A stretch of 64,000 nucleotides of DNA from NCBI RefSeq assembly GCF_031454155.1, contig NZ_JAVDQG010000007.1, positions 124,001 to 188,000 on the forward strand, read 5' to 3'. The notes under the pieces are model-generated. The model had not been told where the DNA came from, did no database searches, and saw nothing but the letters and a program-made list of their open reading frames with translations. Source of the stretch: Desmospora profundinema. Lineage in GTDB: Bacteria > Bacillota > Bacilli > Thermoactinomycetales > DSM-45169. Within the stretch, counting starts at the first letter, position 1; the number at the start of each line of letters is the position of its first letter. Made by a program: the position numbers and the translations under genes. Of this stretch, positions 7,530-15,921 are shown one piece after another.

Positions 7530-8117
7530 TTAATATCTCACTTTTTTTGTAGACGAGTCCGGGATCCACTCCAGGTAATACCGCTTGGGTCCAACTCCCG
7601 TTCCCTTTACCCGGTCATAAGGAAAGGCTTCCTGAAACAATAAGGGTTCATAGGGAGTCTCGGCAATAACTTCCACCCGGCCCCCTTTAGAGAAGATCAC
7701 CGTACCAGACGACTGCTCATTATCATTTTTCTCCGCGTACTCGCGGGCGATGGCCTGGATCTCATTGCTGTACTTATCCACTACGCTCTTTAAGAACGCT
7801 TCCTTTTTTGCTTCGGTACCTAATAGATATTGGTAGGGATCAATATAGCCCGGATCCCCGGGCACCTTGTCCCCGTTTCTTCGTGCGATCACTTCCATTC
7901 GAATGGCTCGCTCTCGTTGCACCCACCCGTCCATTTTTTTGGTAACCGCTAAACTAACCGCATCAGCGGTACCTATGGAGTGAGCATGACCGATCCAGGC
8001 GGTAGCCATCGATCCAAGAAATAATAGAAAGAACATGAAGAGGGGAAGAGTCAACACCCAGGTGACGGTGACATTCCCCTTTTTAGATATCAATCGATTA
8101 ATTGTCTTTCTTTTCAT
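7530..8117 (-). CDS. TadE/TadG-like pseudopilin
   Basis: 195 residues. Leader LISKKG, then NVTVTW and a hydrophobic helix (LTLPLFMFFLLFLGSM); the +5 residue is Thr where its two neighbours have Glu, so methylation and assembly may differ. The soluble part has a long charged helix (residues 60-135) and a C-terminal strand region ending STKKVRY. The start overlaps the end of the vWA lipoprotein gene by 20 bases, implying translational coupling. It is the first of three consecutive pseudopilin genes. Confidence 0.72.
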   Translation of the reverse strand: MKRKTINRLISKKGNVTVTWVLTLPLFMFFLLFLGSMATAWIGHAHSIGTADAVSLAVTKKMDGWVQRERAIRMEVIARRNGDKVPGDPGYIDPYQYLLGTEAKKEAFLKSVVDKYSNEIQAIAREYAEKNDNEQSSGTVIFSKGGRVEVIAETPYEPLLFQEAFPYDRVKGTGVGPKRYYLEWIPDSSTKKVRY

Positions 8118-9438
8118 TGCTCTTTTCCTCTATATCCAATTTTGCCTTCGAGCGTTCCTCTTCGAGTCTTTTCGAGATAGTCCTCTCAAAATTCAAAGCT
8201 CGATTTTCTAGCTTATCTCCCCTTTTATGAATTATTGATCTTAGGTCAATAATATCTTCTACTTTTCCCATTTCATTTAATGTATCAGCTGCCTGCAACA
8301 AGCGTTTTCTTTCTTCTTTTACTAATCCAAGCAACCCGTATGGAGGGTTTAACCTGTAAACTAATTTATTCATTCGTTGAGTATTACTAGCCCAACTCGC
8401 ATCTACTTCCTGCGTGCTTTTAATTCTCCACATATCCCATTCTCTTTCAATCCGTCTTTGTTCCGCTTTTAAATAGCTATCCAGATCACTACCAGAAAGA
8501 ACATCTTTGTAGCTCCCGTTAGAAGCTTTCGCCATTTCCAGTAGTTGCTTTTGTGTTTGTTTGTCTACATTAAAACCTAGGATGTTAATCACCGTTTGTG
8601 CCCCGGTTTCACTTAACTCCTTGGCTGCTTGAACTGGATCCCCCCCGCAGGTTTCTTCTCCATCGCTAACCACATATACAATGTTTCTCGTGTTTTCATC
8701 CGTTTCTTTTACAGCCTTGGTCGTTTCCTCGATGGCTGCAGCCAGTGGAGTCCATCCTGTGGGTCCGATTTGGTCTAATGCTTGGTTAAATCGGCTTTCA
8801 TTATAAGAACTTAACTCGTAAACCTCTTCAATGCTTTCACACGATATTTTCTTATCCTTGGCTTGGTTGCTCCCTTTATGACCATAGGCGTATAAAGAAG
8901 CGTGGGCATCCTCAGGCAGATCTCGGGTGAAGTTATGGATCGCTTTTTTTGCTAAGTCCATCATCACTCCACCAGGAACCTGCGCGGCCATGCTGCCACT
9001 GGCATCCAACAACACAAACACATTCACCTGTTCCAACTCCGGCCGTTTGATCTCTCCATCCGGCGTCTCCACGTTGGGTTGATTGGTAGGGTCAAAGGCT
9101 TGCAATTCTTGGTATACACTTTGGTAATCCTGTGCAAGGTAATAGACTAAGTGATCTAGGATCTCTTCATTGGAAAGTCCTTCAGGCATTTCCTCCAGCT
9201 TTTTTCTTAACTCCGCTTGATTAAAATCTACTTCTCCCTCCATCAAGCTGCCGGGGTTCTGCATAAAGATTTCATCCGGATCCGTTGCGGCAGGAGGAAT
9301 GACTTCCTCAGTACGGTCTCTTACTTCTTCCTTTGGCTCTCCATTATTAGGATCAGCCACTGTATCTGTAGGCTTTTGACCGCACCCTACTAGCAATAAA
9401 AGTGTCAACAAGATGATCATTGAATGTTTTATTTTCAT
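8098..9438 (-). CDS. von Willebrand factor A lipoprotein of the Tad operon
   Basis: 446 residues. Lipoprotein signal with lipobox LLVGC near residue 19. A disordered acidic stretch is followed by a helical segment (NEEILDHLVYYLAQDY) and a vWA domain from about residue 130 with all MIDAS parts: DASGS, the Thr in GPTGWTPLAAAI, and SDGEETCGGDP. The C-terminal 120 residues are charged and helical (EREWDMWRIKSTQEV), probably coiled coil. ATG at 9438 follows AGGAGGG. It lies between the pilin and the pseudopilins, so it probably acts outside the membrane as an adhesive or assembly partner, in the place TadG occupies in some Tad loci (inference). A decayed relative is at the left edge. Confidence 0.85.
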   Translation of the reverse strand: MKIKHSMIILLTLLLLVGCGQKPTDTVADPNNGEPKEEVRDRTEEVIPPAATDPDEIFMQNPGSLMEGEVDFNQAELRKKLEEMPEGLSNEEILDHLVYYLAQDYQSVYQELQAFDPTNQPNVETPDGEIKRPELEQVNVFVLLDASGSMAAQVPGGVMMDLAKKAIHNFTRDLPEDAHASLYAYGHKGSNQAKDKKISCESIEEVYELSSYNESRFNQALDQIGPTGWTPLAAAIEETTKAVKETDENTRNIVYVVSDGEETCGGDPVQAAKELSETGAQTVINILGFNVDKQTQKQLLEMAKASNGSYKDVLSGSDLDSYLKAEQRRIEREWDMWRIKSTQEVDASWASNTQRMNKLVYRLNPPYGLLGLVKEERKRLLQAADTLNEMGKVEDIIDLRSIIHKRGDKLENRALNFERTISKRLEEERSKAKLDIEEKSNEKKDN

Positions 9439-9460
9439 CAAAGCCCTCCTTATATAGGGG

Positions 9461-9489
9461 TAGATGGTCGTCCAAATGACGACCATCTA
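9461..9489 (-). other. Perfect 12-bp hairpin between pilin and vWA genes
   Basis: TAGATGGTCGTC and its exact complement flank a five-base loop (CAAAT on the plus strand). No U-run follows on the minus strand, so it looks like an mRNA-stabilising or processing stem after flp and not a full terminator. Confidence 0.7.
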
Positions 9490-9511
9490 TTTTACTTCTA
9501 CAAGACTACCC

Positions 9512-9745
9512 TTACGAGTCGTCTTCACCGCCAGTAATTGCTTTCTTCACTCGGTCCTGCAACTCACCAAAGATGGTATTATCATCGTCCGAAAACACAG
9601 CTACCAGTAGAGCGGCAAACAAAGCACCAGCAGCCAAAATCCCAACATACTCCAAAGTCGGAGATCCCTTCTTGCTCGCTAAGGGTTTCCGAAAATTAGG
9701 GATGTAGTCTTTCGCTTCTTCCCAAAAACCTTTCATTTTGCTCAC
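9512..9745 (-). CDS. Flp-type major pilin
   Basis: About 77 residues. Basic leader ending LASKKG, then SPTLEYVGILAAGALFAALL, the Flp pilin processing site with Glu at +5 followed by Tyr, and a short acidic-basic tail ending TGGEDDS. GTG at 9745 is chosen: GGGAGG lies seven bases upstream, while an adjacent GTG at 9748 is too close. Cleavage after the Gly by the prepilin peptidase at 15183-15623 would release a pilin of about 55 residues. It is the substrate of the whole apparatus and probably the most highly expressed gene of the operon; a strong hairpin follows it. Confidence 0.85.
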   Translation of the reverse strand: MSKMKGFWEEAKDYIPNFRKPLASKKGSPTLEYVGILAAGALFAALLVAVFSDDDNTIFGELQDRVKKAITGGEDDS

Positions 9746-9814
9746 CACGATTCCTCCCTTAATATTATGATGGCTCACTTGAAGTTAATCCCTATTTCGT
9801 AACACCACCTCCTC

Positions 9815-10726
9815 TTATCCAAAAATGTTTCTAGTAACAAAATATGAATAGATAAATGCAGACAGAATGAGCATCACAATCGAAGGAGCGATGACAAACG
9901 CACTGACTAACGAAATTTTGGGTGCCGCTTTTCCAGCCGCTTCCTTTGCCCTTTCCGCTCGCATCCGTCTCATTTCCTCCGCTTGTTGGGCAAAGGTTTC
10001 CGCAATCGGAGTGCCGAGGTTGTTGGCTTGAATCATGCTTTGAATTAATGCTTCCAGATCCGATGAGGTCGTCCGTTCCATCAAGGAACGGTATGCTGCC
10101 TCTCGCTGCACTCCAAATTGAATTTCTTGGTTCAAGCGAGCAAATTCTTCGCTCAAAGGGCCTTTATTTGTAGTGACATAGTAGGCCAAGGCTTCATCCA
10201 AGCCCATGCCCGCTTTGAGAGTGATACTCATCATATCCATGAAGTCGGGCAATTCCAATCGCATCTTCTCTTGCCTCTTCTTCGCTAGAACCTTTAAAAG
10301 AAGCATGGGTGCCATGTATCCCATGACAGGCAGAAAAACAAACAATATCATACCCAAAGGAAATCCGATCACGTACAACAAGAACCCCAGCCCACCCCCA
10401 CCGATGGCTCCCAGCACCTTGGCTCCCTGAATACGGTCCGTATTTAACCCATATGGATAACCCGCCAGGATTAGGTCCTTCTCAATGATTTGGGGATCAC
10501 TCAACAATTCGATTTTATTCCCGGTATCGGACATGGCATCCATCCAACGATGGAGCGTCTCTCGTTTGCTGAAATCGTTCGACATCACATTACGCGGAGT
10601 GATGCGTTTAGCCAAATACTTGTCCACTTCCTGGTAATCACGGCGGTAGAAAAAATAGTTGACCCCTGCGAATAACAGGAGGAACCAGATCGTGATAATC
10701 AGGAGAAACAATACAAAGGAATCCAT
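9815..10726 (-). CDS. tadC: Tad pilus inner-membrane platform protein TadC
   Basis: 303 residues with an N-terminal helix, a pair of helices near 95-140, a cytosolic T2SSF domain (PDFMDMMSITLKAGMGLDEA, then SLMERTTSSDLEALIQSMIQ) and a C-terminal helix. This layout is that of TadC, which pairs with TadB as the membrane platform for the CpaF ATPase. ATG at 10726 with AAGAAGGG upstream, 12 bases after tadB. The only features between it and flp are a 69-base gap without a clear signal. Confidence 0.88.
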   Translation of the reverse strand: MDSFVLFLLIITIWFLLLFAGVNYFFYRRDYQEVDKYLAKRITPRNVMSNDFSKRETLHRWMDAMSDTGNKIELLSDPQIIEKDLILAGYPYGLNTDRIQGAKVLGAIGGGGLGFLLYVIGFPLGMILFVFLPVMGYMAPMLLLKVLAKKRQEKMRLELPDFMDMMSITLKAGMGLDEALAYYVTTNKGPLSEEFARLNQEIQFGVQREAAYRSLMERTTSSDLEALIQSMIQANNLGTPIAETFAQQAEEMRRMRAERAKEAAGKAAPKISLVSAFVIAPSIVMLILSAFIYSYFVTRNIFG

Positions 10727-10738
10727 GGTTATCCCTTC

Positions 10739-11662
10739 TTAAAACCGGATGTCGGCGATTTTCTTAATCAAGAAAAATGCTAGAACCTGCATAAATATGA
10801 AAACGACTAAAACAATTAAACCAAATATAGACGTGAAAAAGTCAAAGAATCCTTCAATCATCTGACTCATCATGATCACGATCAGCAGTGATATCAACGG
10901 AAGCAGGTAAGCGGAGTAGCGTGCTTGAGCGATGGAAGCGTCGATGGTCTTGTTAATTATCTTGCGTTCTTCCATGGTGTTGGCCATTTCATTTAATACG
11001 GTAGCCAAATCGCCCCCTGCACGGCGTTGGATGATTAAAGCATTAATAAACACCTGCAAATCCCTGCTGTACACACGGGTGAGCATATCATTCAACGAAT
11101 GTTCCAAATCCCTGCCCAACCGCGATTCCCGCACCACAATCGCCACTTCATCCTTGATGGGAGACGGGAGTTCCTGCATCACCAATTCCAAGCCTTGCGG
11201 GATTGATAAGCCTGCCCTTGCCGCACTGGACAACAATCGGCACGTTTCAGATAACTGGTTGTTTATCTTATTGACGTAGATAAACTTCCTCGATGCCAAA
11301 AACAACCGAGATCCTATCGGGGTCAGCGATGTTGCGACCACGATCCCCAACCATAAAGGTGCTTCCAACCAATAGTAAAGGAGAAAGAACAGAAATAGTC
11401 CAACCGCCAACAGCAGGGCTCCGTATTCGGAGGGGCGAATCTTGAGGCTGGCCCGTTTTAATTGTGGTTCCAGCCGCTTGGCCCATTGTTGCTGATCGAT
11501 TTTTTGCGCAAGCTGTTCTGAGAAGCGTTCTTCTGCAATGACGCTGGTTTTTTCACCCATGGTTTCGTGGGTTTGTTTTTTTACCGTGCGGTATTGCAGG
11601 GCATAAAACAAAACCATGAACAAGCTGAAAACAGAAGCGGCTCCCAGGATGGCGATGGTCAT
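10739..11662 (-). CDS. tadB: Tad pilus inner-membrane platform protein TadB
   Basis: 307 residues: an N-terminal helix, a cytosolic linker, two helices near 75-120, then the T2SSF domain (RLLSSAARAGLSIPQGLELV, VFINALIIQRRAGGDLATVL) and two C-terminal helices. The GG-D motif in the second half is typical of TadB. The ATG overlaps the cpaF stop by four bases and is preceded by AGGAGGG. TadB and TadC together anchor the assembly ATPase in known Tad systems. Confidence 0.9.
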   Translation of the reverse strand: MTIAILGAASVFSLFMVLFYALQYRTVKKQTHETMGEKTSVIAEERFSEQLAQKIDQQQWAKRLEPQLKRASLKIRPSEYGALLLAVGLFLFFLLYYWLEAPLWLGIVVATSLTPIGSRLFLASRKFIYVNKINNQLSETCRLLSSAARAGLSIPQGLELVMQELPSPIKDEVAIVVRESRLGRDLEHSLNDMLTRVYSRDLQVFINALIIQRRAGGDLATVLNEMANTMEERKIINKTIDASIAQARYSAYLLPLISLLIVIMMSQMIEGFFDFFTSIFGLIVLVVFIFMQVLAFFLIKKIADIRF

Positions 11663-13026
11663 GTTATACCCTCCTGGGCCATCGGCCGGAATACTTCCGG
11701 ATCCATCGGTACTCCGTATGCTTTCAGTCGATCCAAACAGGCGGGTACGGTACCTGTGGCTGTAAAATATCCTTCTACTTTTCCCTCTTCCGTCACGTTG
11801 GTCTGAACGTACTGGAAGATATCCCGTACCTTCACACTGCCGTCCGGTTCCTCATGAATCTCGGCGATTTCCATCATCTTTCTTTGACCGTCGGGCAGAC
11901 GACTGATTTGGATAATGACATCGATGGCCCCCACCAAGTACTGCTGGATGATATCGGTAGGCAGATCCATCCCCGACATCATGACCATCGCTTGCAAACG
12001 ACTTAAGGCATCGGAGGGGGAGTTGGAGTGCACCGTTGTCAGTGAACCTTCATGACCGGTATTCATCGCCTGTAACATGTCAAATGCCTCCGATCCCCGC
12101 ACTTCCCCAACGATGATCCGATCAGGCCGCATCCGTAGTGCGTTTCGTACCAATTGTCGTATGGTCACTTCCCCTTTGCCTTCCACATTGGAGGGGCGCG
12201 CTTCCATCCCTGCTACATGCCCATGGGGAATCCGAAGCTCGGCCATATCTTCAATGGTGACGATCCGTTCATTTTCCGGGATAAAACAAGCCAAGGCGTT
12301 TAGCAGGGTCGTTTTTCCGCTGCCTGTACCGCCGGAGATAATAATATTTAATTTTGCTTTTACCAAACTGGTCAAAAATTGGCCCATATCCCGATTAAGG
12401 CTACCGAAGCCGATTAAGTCATCCAGCGAAATCGGATCTTTTCTAAATTTCCGTATGGATACCAAGGACCCTTTTAAACTGATGGGAGGGATAACGGCAT
12501 TCACACGGGAGCCATCGGGTAATCGGGCATCCACCATCGGAGAGCTGACATCGATTCGACGGCCAATAGGAGCAACGATCCGGTCGATCACATGGCGCAG
12601 GGCTTCCTCATCCCGAAATTGAATGTCGGTTTTATGAAGCTGTCCCTTCTTTTCATAAAACACTTCATTGGGTCCATTCACCACAATTTCCGTAATATCC
12701 TCATCTTCCAGCAATGACTCTAACGGCCCATAACCGACGGATTCATTAATGATGCGGGAGATCAACCGCTCACGACCATGTTGTGTGATCACAACTTGTT
12801 CGTCCGCTAGATATCGCCCGATCAGCCGGTCCAACGTAACCCTCAGTTCGGCGGACGGCATCTGAGTCAACTTTTCCAGATCCGTCTCTCTCAACAGACG
12901 GGTCTTAAAATGTTTCGCCAGTTGATCCAATTGGGTGTCATGCATAGAAGTAGAGGGGGCATTGGATTGTTCCCGTTCCGTCTTTTTTCGTTTGTTGTTT
13001 TTTCGAGCATGAGAAAAAAGTGACAA
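11659..13026 (-). CDS. cpaF: Tad pilus assembly ATPase CpaF/TadA
   Basis: 455 residues. The secretion-ATPase core shows a Walker A GGTGSGKTT near residue 235, an Asp box (TIEDMAEL), and RPDRIIVGEVRGSEAF followed by HEGSLTTVHSNS, all hallmarks of the CpaF/TadA family. A basic, disordered N-terminus (KNNKRKKTEREQ) precedes the N-terminal domain. TTG start at 13026 with GGAGGGG six bases upstream. It energises pilin polymerisation at the TadB/TadC platform. It is 13 bases after tadZ and overlaps tadB. Confidence 0.93.
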   Translation of the reverse strand: MSLFSHARKNNKRKKTEREQSNAPSTSMHDTQLDQLAKHFKTRLLRETDLEKLTQMPSAELRVTLDRLIGRYLADEQVVITQHGRERLISRIINESVGYGPLESLLEDEDITEIVVNGPNEVFYEKKGQLHKTDIQFRDEEALRHVIDRIVAPIGRRIDVSSPMVDARLPDGSRVNAVIPPISLKGSLVSIRKFRKDPISLDDLIGFGSLNRDMGQFLTSLVKAKLNIIISGGTGSGKTTLLNALACFIPENERIVTIEDMAELRIPHGHVAGMEARPSNVEGKGEVTIRQLVRNALRMRPDRIIVGEVRGSEAFDMLQAMNTGHEGSLTTVHSNSPSDALSRLQAMVMMSGMDLPTDIIQQYLVGAIDVIIQISRLPDGQRKMMEIAEIHEEPDGSVKVRDIFQYVQTNVTEEGKVEGYFTATGTVPACLDRLKAYGVPMDPEVFRPMAQEGIT

Positions 13027-13038
13027 GTTCGGCCCCTC

Positions 13039-14211
13039 CTAAGCGGACTTCATGGAATCCATGGTCAAAAGCCAACGAGCCAATTTCTGAACATCGCGAG
13101 CAAATAAGGACAAACCCCGCTCGCTACGTGACGATCGAATCAGCTTACCCTGATTCAAAATCTGCTGAGTCCGTTTATTGTCGTCGCGCAATGAAGCAAT
13201 AACAGGATACGGAAAGTGTTTCGAAACATCTTTTTGCGTTAACTCTGTCTCACGGCTCATTCGATTTAGAATTAAGTTCAGGCGGTTGGCTGGATCAATC
13301 CCCAATTTCGAGAAGAGATCCAACACACTGTTTAAAGCCGTCATGGAAAGCATATCGGGAATCATCACATACCCGATCTGATCCGCTTCTTCTAATACCG
13401 TGTAATTAATCGGCGTCATCTCGGAAGGCAGATCAACCAAGATGTAGTCATAATACAATCGGGCCGTACGCAACAGGCGCTCCACGTGCTCTTCTGTTAC
13501 TTGTTCCGCTATTTCCGCGCTCCCCGGACTTGCCAGAACCTCGATTTGCGATTTTGGCTCTACCACGGTGACACTGCGAATATGGTTGTCATTCAACTCC
13601 TGCAATACCGGATCTAGATCATAGATATGGCGATCACTAGTCAATTGAAGAATCGTTTCAATGCCCCCATACTGAAGGTTAAGATCCACTAAGAGAACGC
13701 TGGAGTTGGAGTCCAAGCCGATGGTCTGGGCGAGTGTGGAAGTGACCAAACTTCTGCCTTGTCCCCCTTTTCCGCTGTAAAAAGCCATCACCTTTCCTTG
13801 TGCCCAGGAAAAGCTGGCAGCTGCTTCATCTTTCACACTTTGACTCTCTAAGGCACGGACCGCTCTGCCCAATACGTCTTCCAGCGCTTGTATTTCTTCC
13901 GGCAAAAATAAGATGTCGAATGCTCCCGCCCGGTTCACATCCCTTGTACGTAAAGGGTCTCGCCGTTCCGTCAAGTATACGATCAAAGCGTCGGGAACCT
14001 CTCGGGATATATACGGAATCAGTTGAACGCTGTTCCCGCTTTTTTGTTCATGCAACACGACGATGTCTGGTTTTAATCGAACGATTTCTTTTCGCACTTC
14101 ACTTGACTCCAGACAATGGTTCTTAGGAAACTTGGTAGCCACTTTGGAACGTAAATCTTCTGCTTGATTCTTATCTTCACTGACGATGAGAAGTTTATGT
14201 TGAACTGGCAT
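13039..14211 (-). CDS. tadZ: TadZ/CpaE-like P-loop ATPase with receiver-like N-terminus
   Basis: About 390 residues. Residues 1-120 resemble an atypical receiver domain (LLIVSEDKNQAEDL, KPDIVVLHE, PDALIVYLTER). The ParA/MinD-like domain from about residue 145 starts YSGKGGQGRS: the first signature Lys is kept but the usual Lys before Ser/Thr is Arg. The later VLLVDLNLQYGG and YDYILVDLPSE strands are present. TadZ proteins localise the Tad machine to cell poles in other bacteria. ATG at 14211 is preferred over TTG 14223, which would overlap the AGGAGG site. Confidence 0.82.
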   Translation of the reverse strand: MPVQHKLLIVSEDKNQAEDLRSKVATKFPKNHCLESSEVRKEIVRLKPDIVVLHEQKSGNSVQLIPYISREVPDALIVYLTERRDPLRTRDVNRAGAFDILFLPEEIQALEDVLGRAVRALESQSVKDEAAASFSWAQGKVMAFYSGKGGQGRSLVTSTLAQTIGLDSNSSVLLVDLNLQYGGIETILQLTSDRHIYDLDPVLQELNDNHIRSVTVVEPKSQIEVLASPGSAEIAEQVTEEHVERLLRTARLYYDYILVDLPSEMTPINYTVLEEADQIGYVMIPDMLSMTALNSVLDLFSKLGIDPANRLNLILNRMSRETELTQKDVSKHFPYPVIASLRDDNKRTQQILNQGKLIRSSRSERGLSLFARDVQKLARWLLTMDSMKSA

Positions 14212-14243
14212 GAAACGGTCCAACCTCCTACTTCATGGTCTCG

Positions 14244-15050
14244 TTACAAACCGGAATCTTGATTTTCTCCATTTGAATTATTGGGGTCAACGGTATCCCC
14301 TTCATCAGAAGGAGAGGTGTGAGGGTGATTCTCATTTTGTTGGCTGCCATCCTCAGTGGATGGAGGTGCTCCTTGCTGTTCATTTCCTTCTTTCTCTTGA
14401 TCGGAAGATCTCCTTTTCTTCGACCCTTCGCTGGGAGCTTTTAAGACACGGATGGATACAGCAAAGTTTTCTTCATGAATCAGCTTCTCGGCTTCTTTAA
14501 GGGTCATCTCCAGCCCGATCCCTTTCCCATCCCCTGTCATGGCCACTACCGGAACATCTCTCATAAAAACACTGGTTTTTACATTACCGTTACTTCTGTT
14601 TGAAACGACAATATCAACGCGGTCGTTCACTTCTAGTGATCCATCAAACTTCACACGGTCCGACTGAGCCAGCGTTACCATCCGTTTATCATTGGCTGTT
14701 AGGAACGACTGTGATTTTAAAATATTTCGGGTAAGCAAGTCTCCTTCTTCCATAGGAGAAATCGAAATTAAGCGATCAATGGAGTAGGGGTAATCCCCCA
14801 ATTGAATCTGATTCAAATCGGTTACAGCCGATTCCTGAACATATTGGACAGGGACTTTCACCTCTTTGAAGTGTTCTGAGGATAAAGGCTCCCTGGACGA
14901 AATGTCCTTCGCCGCCACATACACTGTTGCGTGGTTCCCCAGTCGTGAATCGACCGCACTCACCTTTTGCATGAACATAAAGCCCGCGATCGCCGCTAAA
15001 CCCAGTGCTAATATGAGAAAAATGATGGCTCTGCGCTTTGCGTCTTGCAT
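14244..15050 (-). CDS. cpaB: CpaB/RcpC-like SAF-domain protein
   Basis: About 268 residues. One N-terminal membrane helix (IIFLILALGLAAIAGFMFM) is followed by a SAF domain (TVYVAAKDISSREPLSSEHF) and the CpaB core (NDRVDIVVSNRS, VPVVAMTGDGKGI). The last 60 residues are a hydrophilic Glu/Ser/Asn/Pro tail with no structure. ATG at 15050 has a weak AGCAGG site 11 bases away; a GTG at 15062 is the alternative. In Gram-negatives CpaB works with the secretin; no secretin is expected or found here, so it probably acts in the wall zone. Confidence 0.8.
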   Translation of the reverse strand: MQDAKRRAIIFLILALGLAAIAGFMFMQKVSAVDSRLGNHATVYVAAKDISSREPLSSEHFKEVKVPVQYVQESAVTDLNQIQLGDYPYSIDRLISISPMEEGDLLTRNILKSQSFLTANDKRMVTLAQSDRVKFDGSLEVNDRVDIVVSNRSNGNVKTSVFMRDVPVVAMTGDGKGIGLEMTLKEAEKLIHEENFAVSIRVLKAPSEGSKKRRSSDQEKEGNEQQGAPPSTEDGSQQNENHPHTSPSDEGDTVDPNNSNGENQDSGL

Positions 15051-15182
15051 TCTTTTGGACACCTGCTTATCATAAGGATTTGTAAATACAGAGATTCAAT
15101 TTGAAATATTAGATTATCAGAAGCTACAACAGTGCAAAGCAATGAGCAAACCCAATATTTCTAAATGAACACCCCTGTAATA

Positions 15183-15623
15183 TCACTGAAACCAGTAAAC
15201 CACTAAAACTGCCGCCAATATAAACGGGGCAAACGGAAATTCGGTATGCTTGCCTACACTGGACCACCGGAAAAGCTTCACGCCAAACACCACAACCGCC
15301 GCCAACACATGAGACAACAAAAAGATCGACAAAAACGGCTCCCATCCCACCGCCAACCCGATCATAGCGAACAGCTTTACATCTCCGCCGCCGATGGAAC
15401 GTTCGTTTGTCAAAGCTGCGATGACTGTTAACACGATGAGCACGATGACTCCGGTCAATATGTAGTTCCACCAGGGTTCCGGGCGGTGAAACATTCGGAT
15501 GATTACTGCGGCGGCCACTCCGATTAAGACAAAGCGGTCGTAGATGAGTCTCTCTCTCAAATCGGTAACGGTTGCTGCAATTAATAGTCCGATGAGAATC
15601 CAATATAATACGTGTTCCGCCAA
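15183..15623 (-). CDS. cpaA: Type IV prepilin peptidase (CpaA/TadV family)
   Basis: 146 residues, six hydrophobic segments. The two catalytic aspartates are visible: TDLRERLIYD near residue 21 and the GxGD-type motif SIGGGDVKLF near residue 78. The length and lack of an N-terminal methylase domain match CpaA/TadV. TTG start with AAAGGATG upstream. First gene of the pilus operon, 60 bases downstream of a good promoter. It would process Flp and the three pseudopilins. Confidence 0.85.
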   Translation of the reverse strand: MAEHVLYWILIGLLIAATVTDLRERLIYDRFVLIGVAAAVIIRMFHRPEPWWNYILTGVIVLIVLTVIAALTNERSIGGGDVKLFAMIGLAVGWEPFLSIFLLSHVLAAVVVFGVKLFRWSSVGKHTEFPFAPFILAAVLVVYWFQ

Positions 15624-15681
15624 GTTCGTTCATCCTTTGGTTGCGTCACATTTTTGGAAACCATTGCTTATTACACAGGCA

Positions 15682-15711
15682 ATTATATTCCCAATCAACT
15701 GGAAAAAGCAA
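15682..15711 (-). promoter_or_regulatory. Sigma-A-type promoter of the Tad operon
   Basis: On the minus strand, TTGCTT, an 18-base spacer and a perfect TATAAT, about 60 bases before the prepilin peptidase. It is the only clear promoter I see for the 15-kb run of minus-strand genes, so the pilus and possibly the YQAPE cassettes may depend on it. Confidence 0.7.
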
Positions 15712-15887
15712 GAGGGAAAATGAAAATTAGGACCAATAGACTATCATTAAAAAGAAAAATGTCAGCGGTTTCTATTCGAATCATATCTTTTCACATATTC
15801 CAGGTACCTAATCATAAAGTGAAGCCAGTCCCTTTTATAAATAGGTAGTGCATTTTTCATTCTCTGCTTCCATTCATAACTTCATAG

Positions 15888-15910
15888 CGAAAGCCACCCG
15901 GTTGGGTGGC
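15888..15910 (-). terminator. Terminator of ggt
   Basis: GCCACCC and GGGTGGC pair around a GGTT loop, followed on the minus strand by TTTCGC. The short U-run makes it modest. It separates ggt from the Tad operon. Confidence 0.65.
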
Positions 15911-15921
15911 TTCCTCCATTC

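Noticed and set aside
15612-15848. Plus-strand frame in the Tad operon promoter region
   Set aside because: It overlaps the start of the prepilin peptidase and the promoter, and has no ribosome site or family features.
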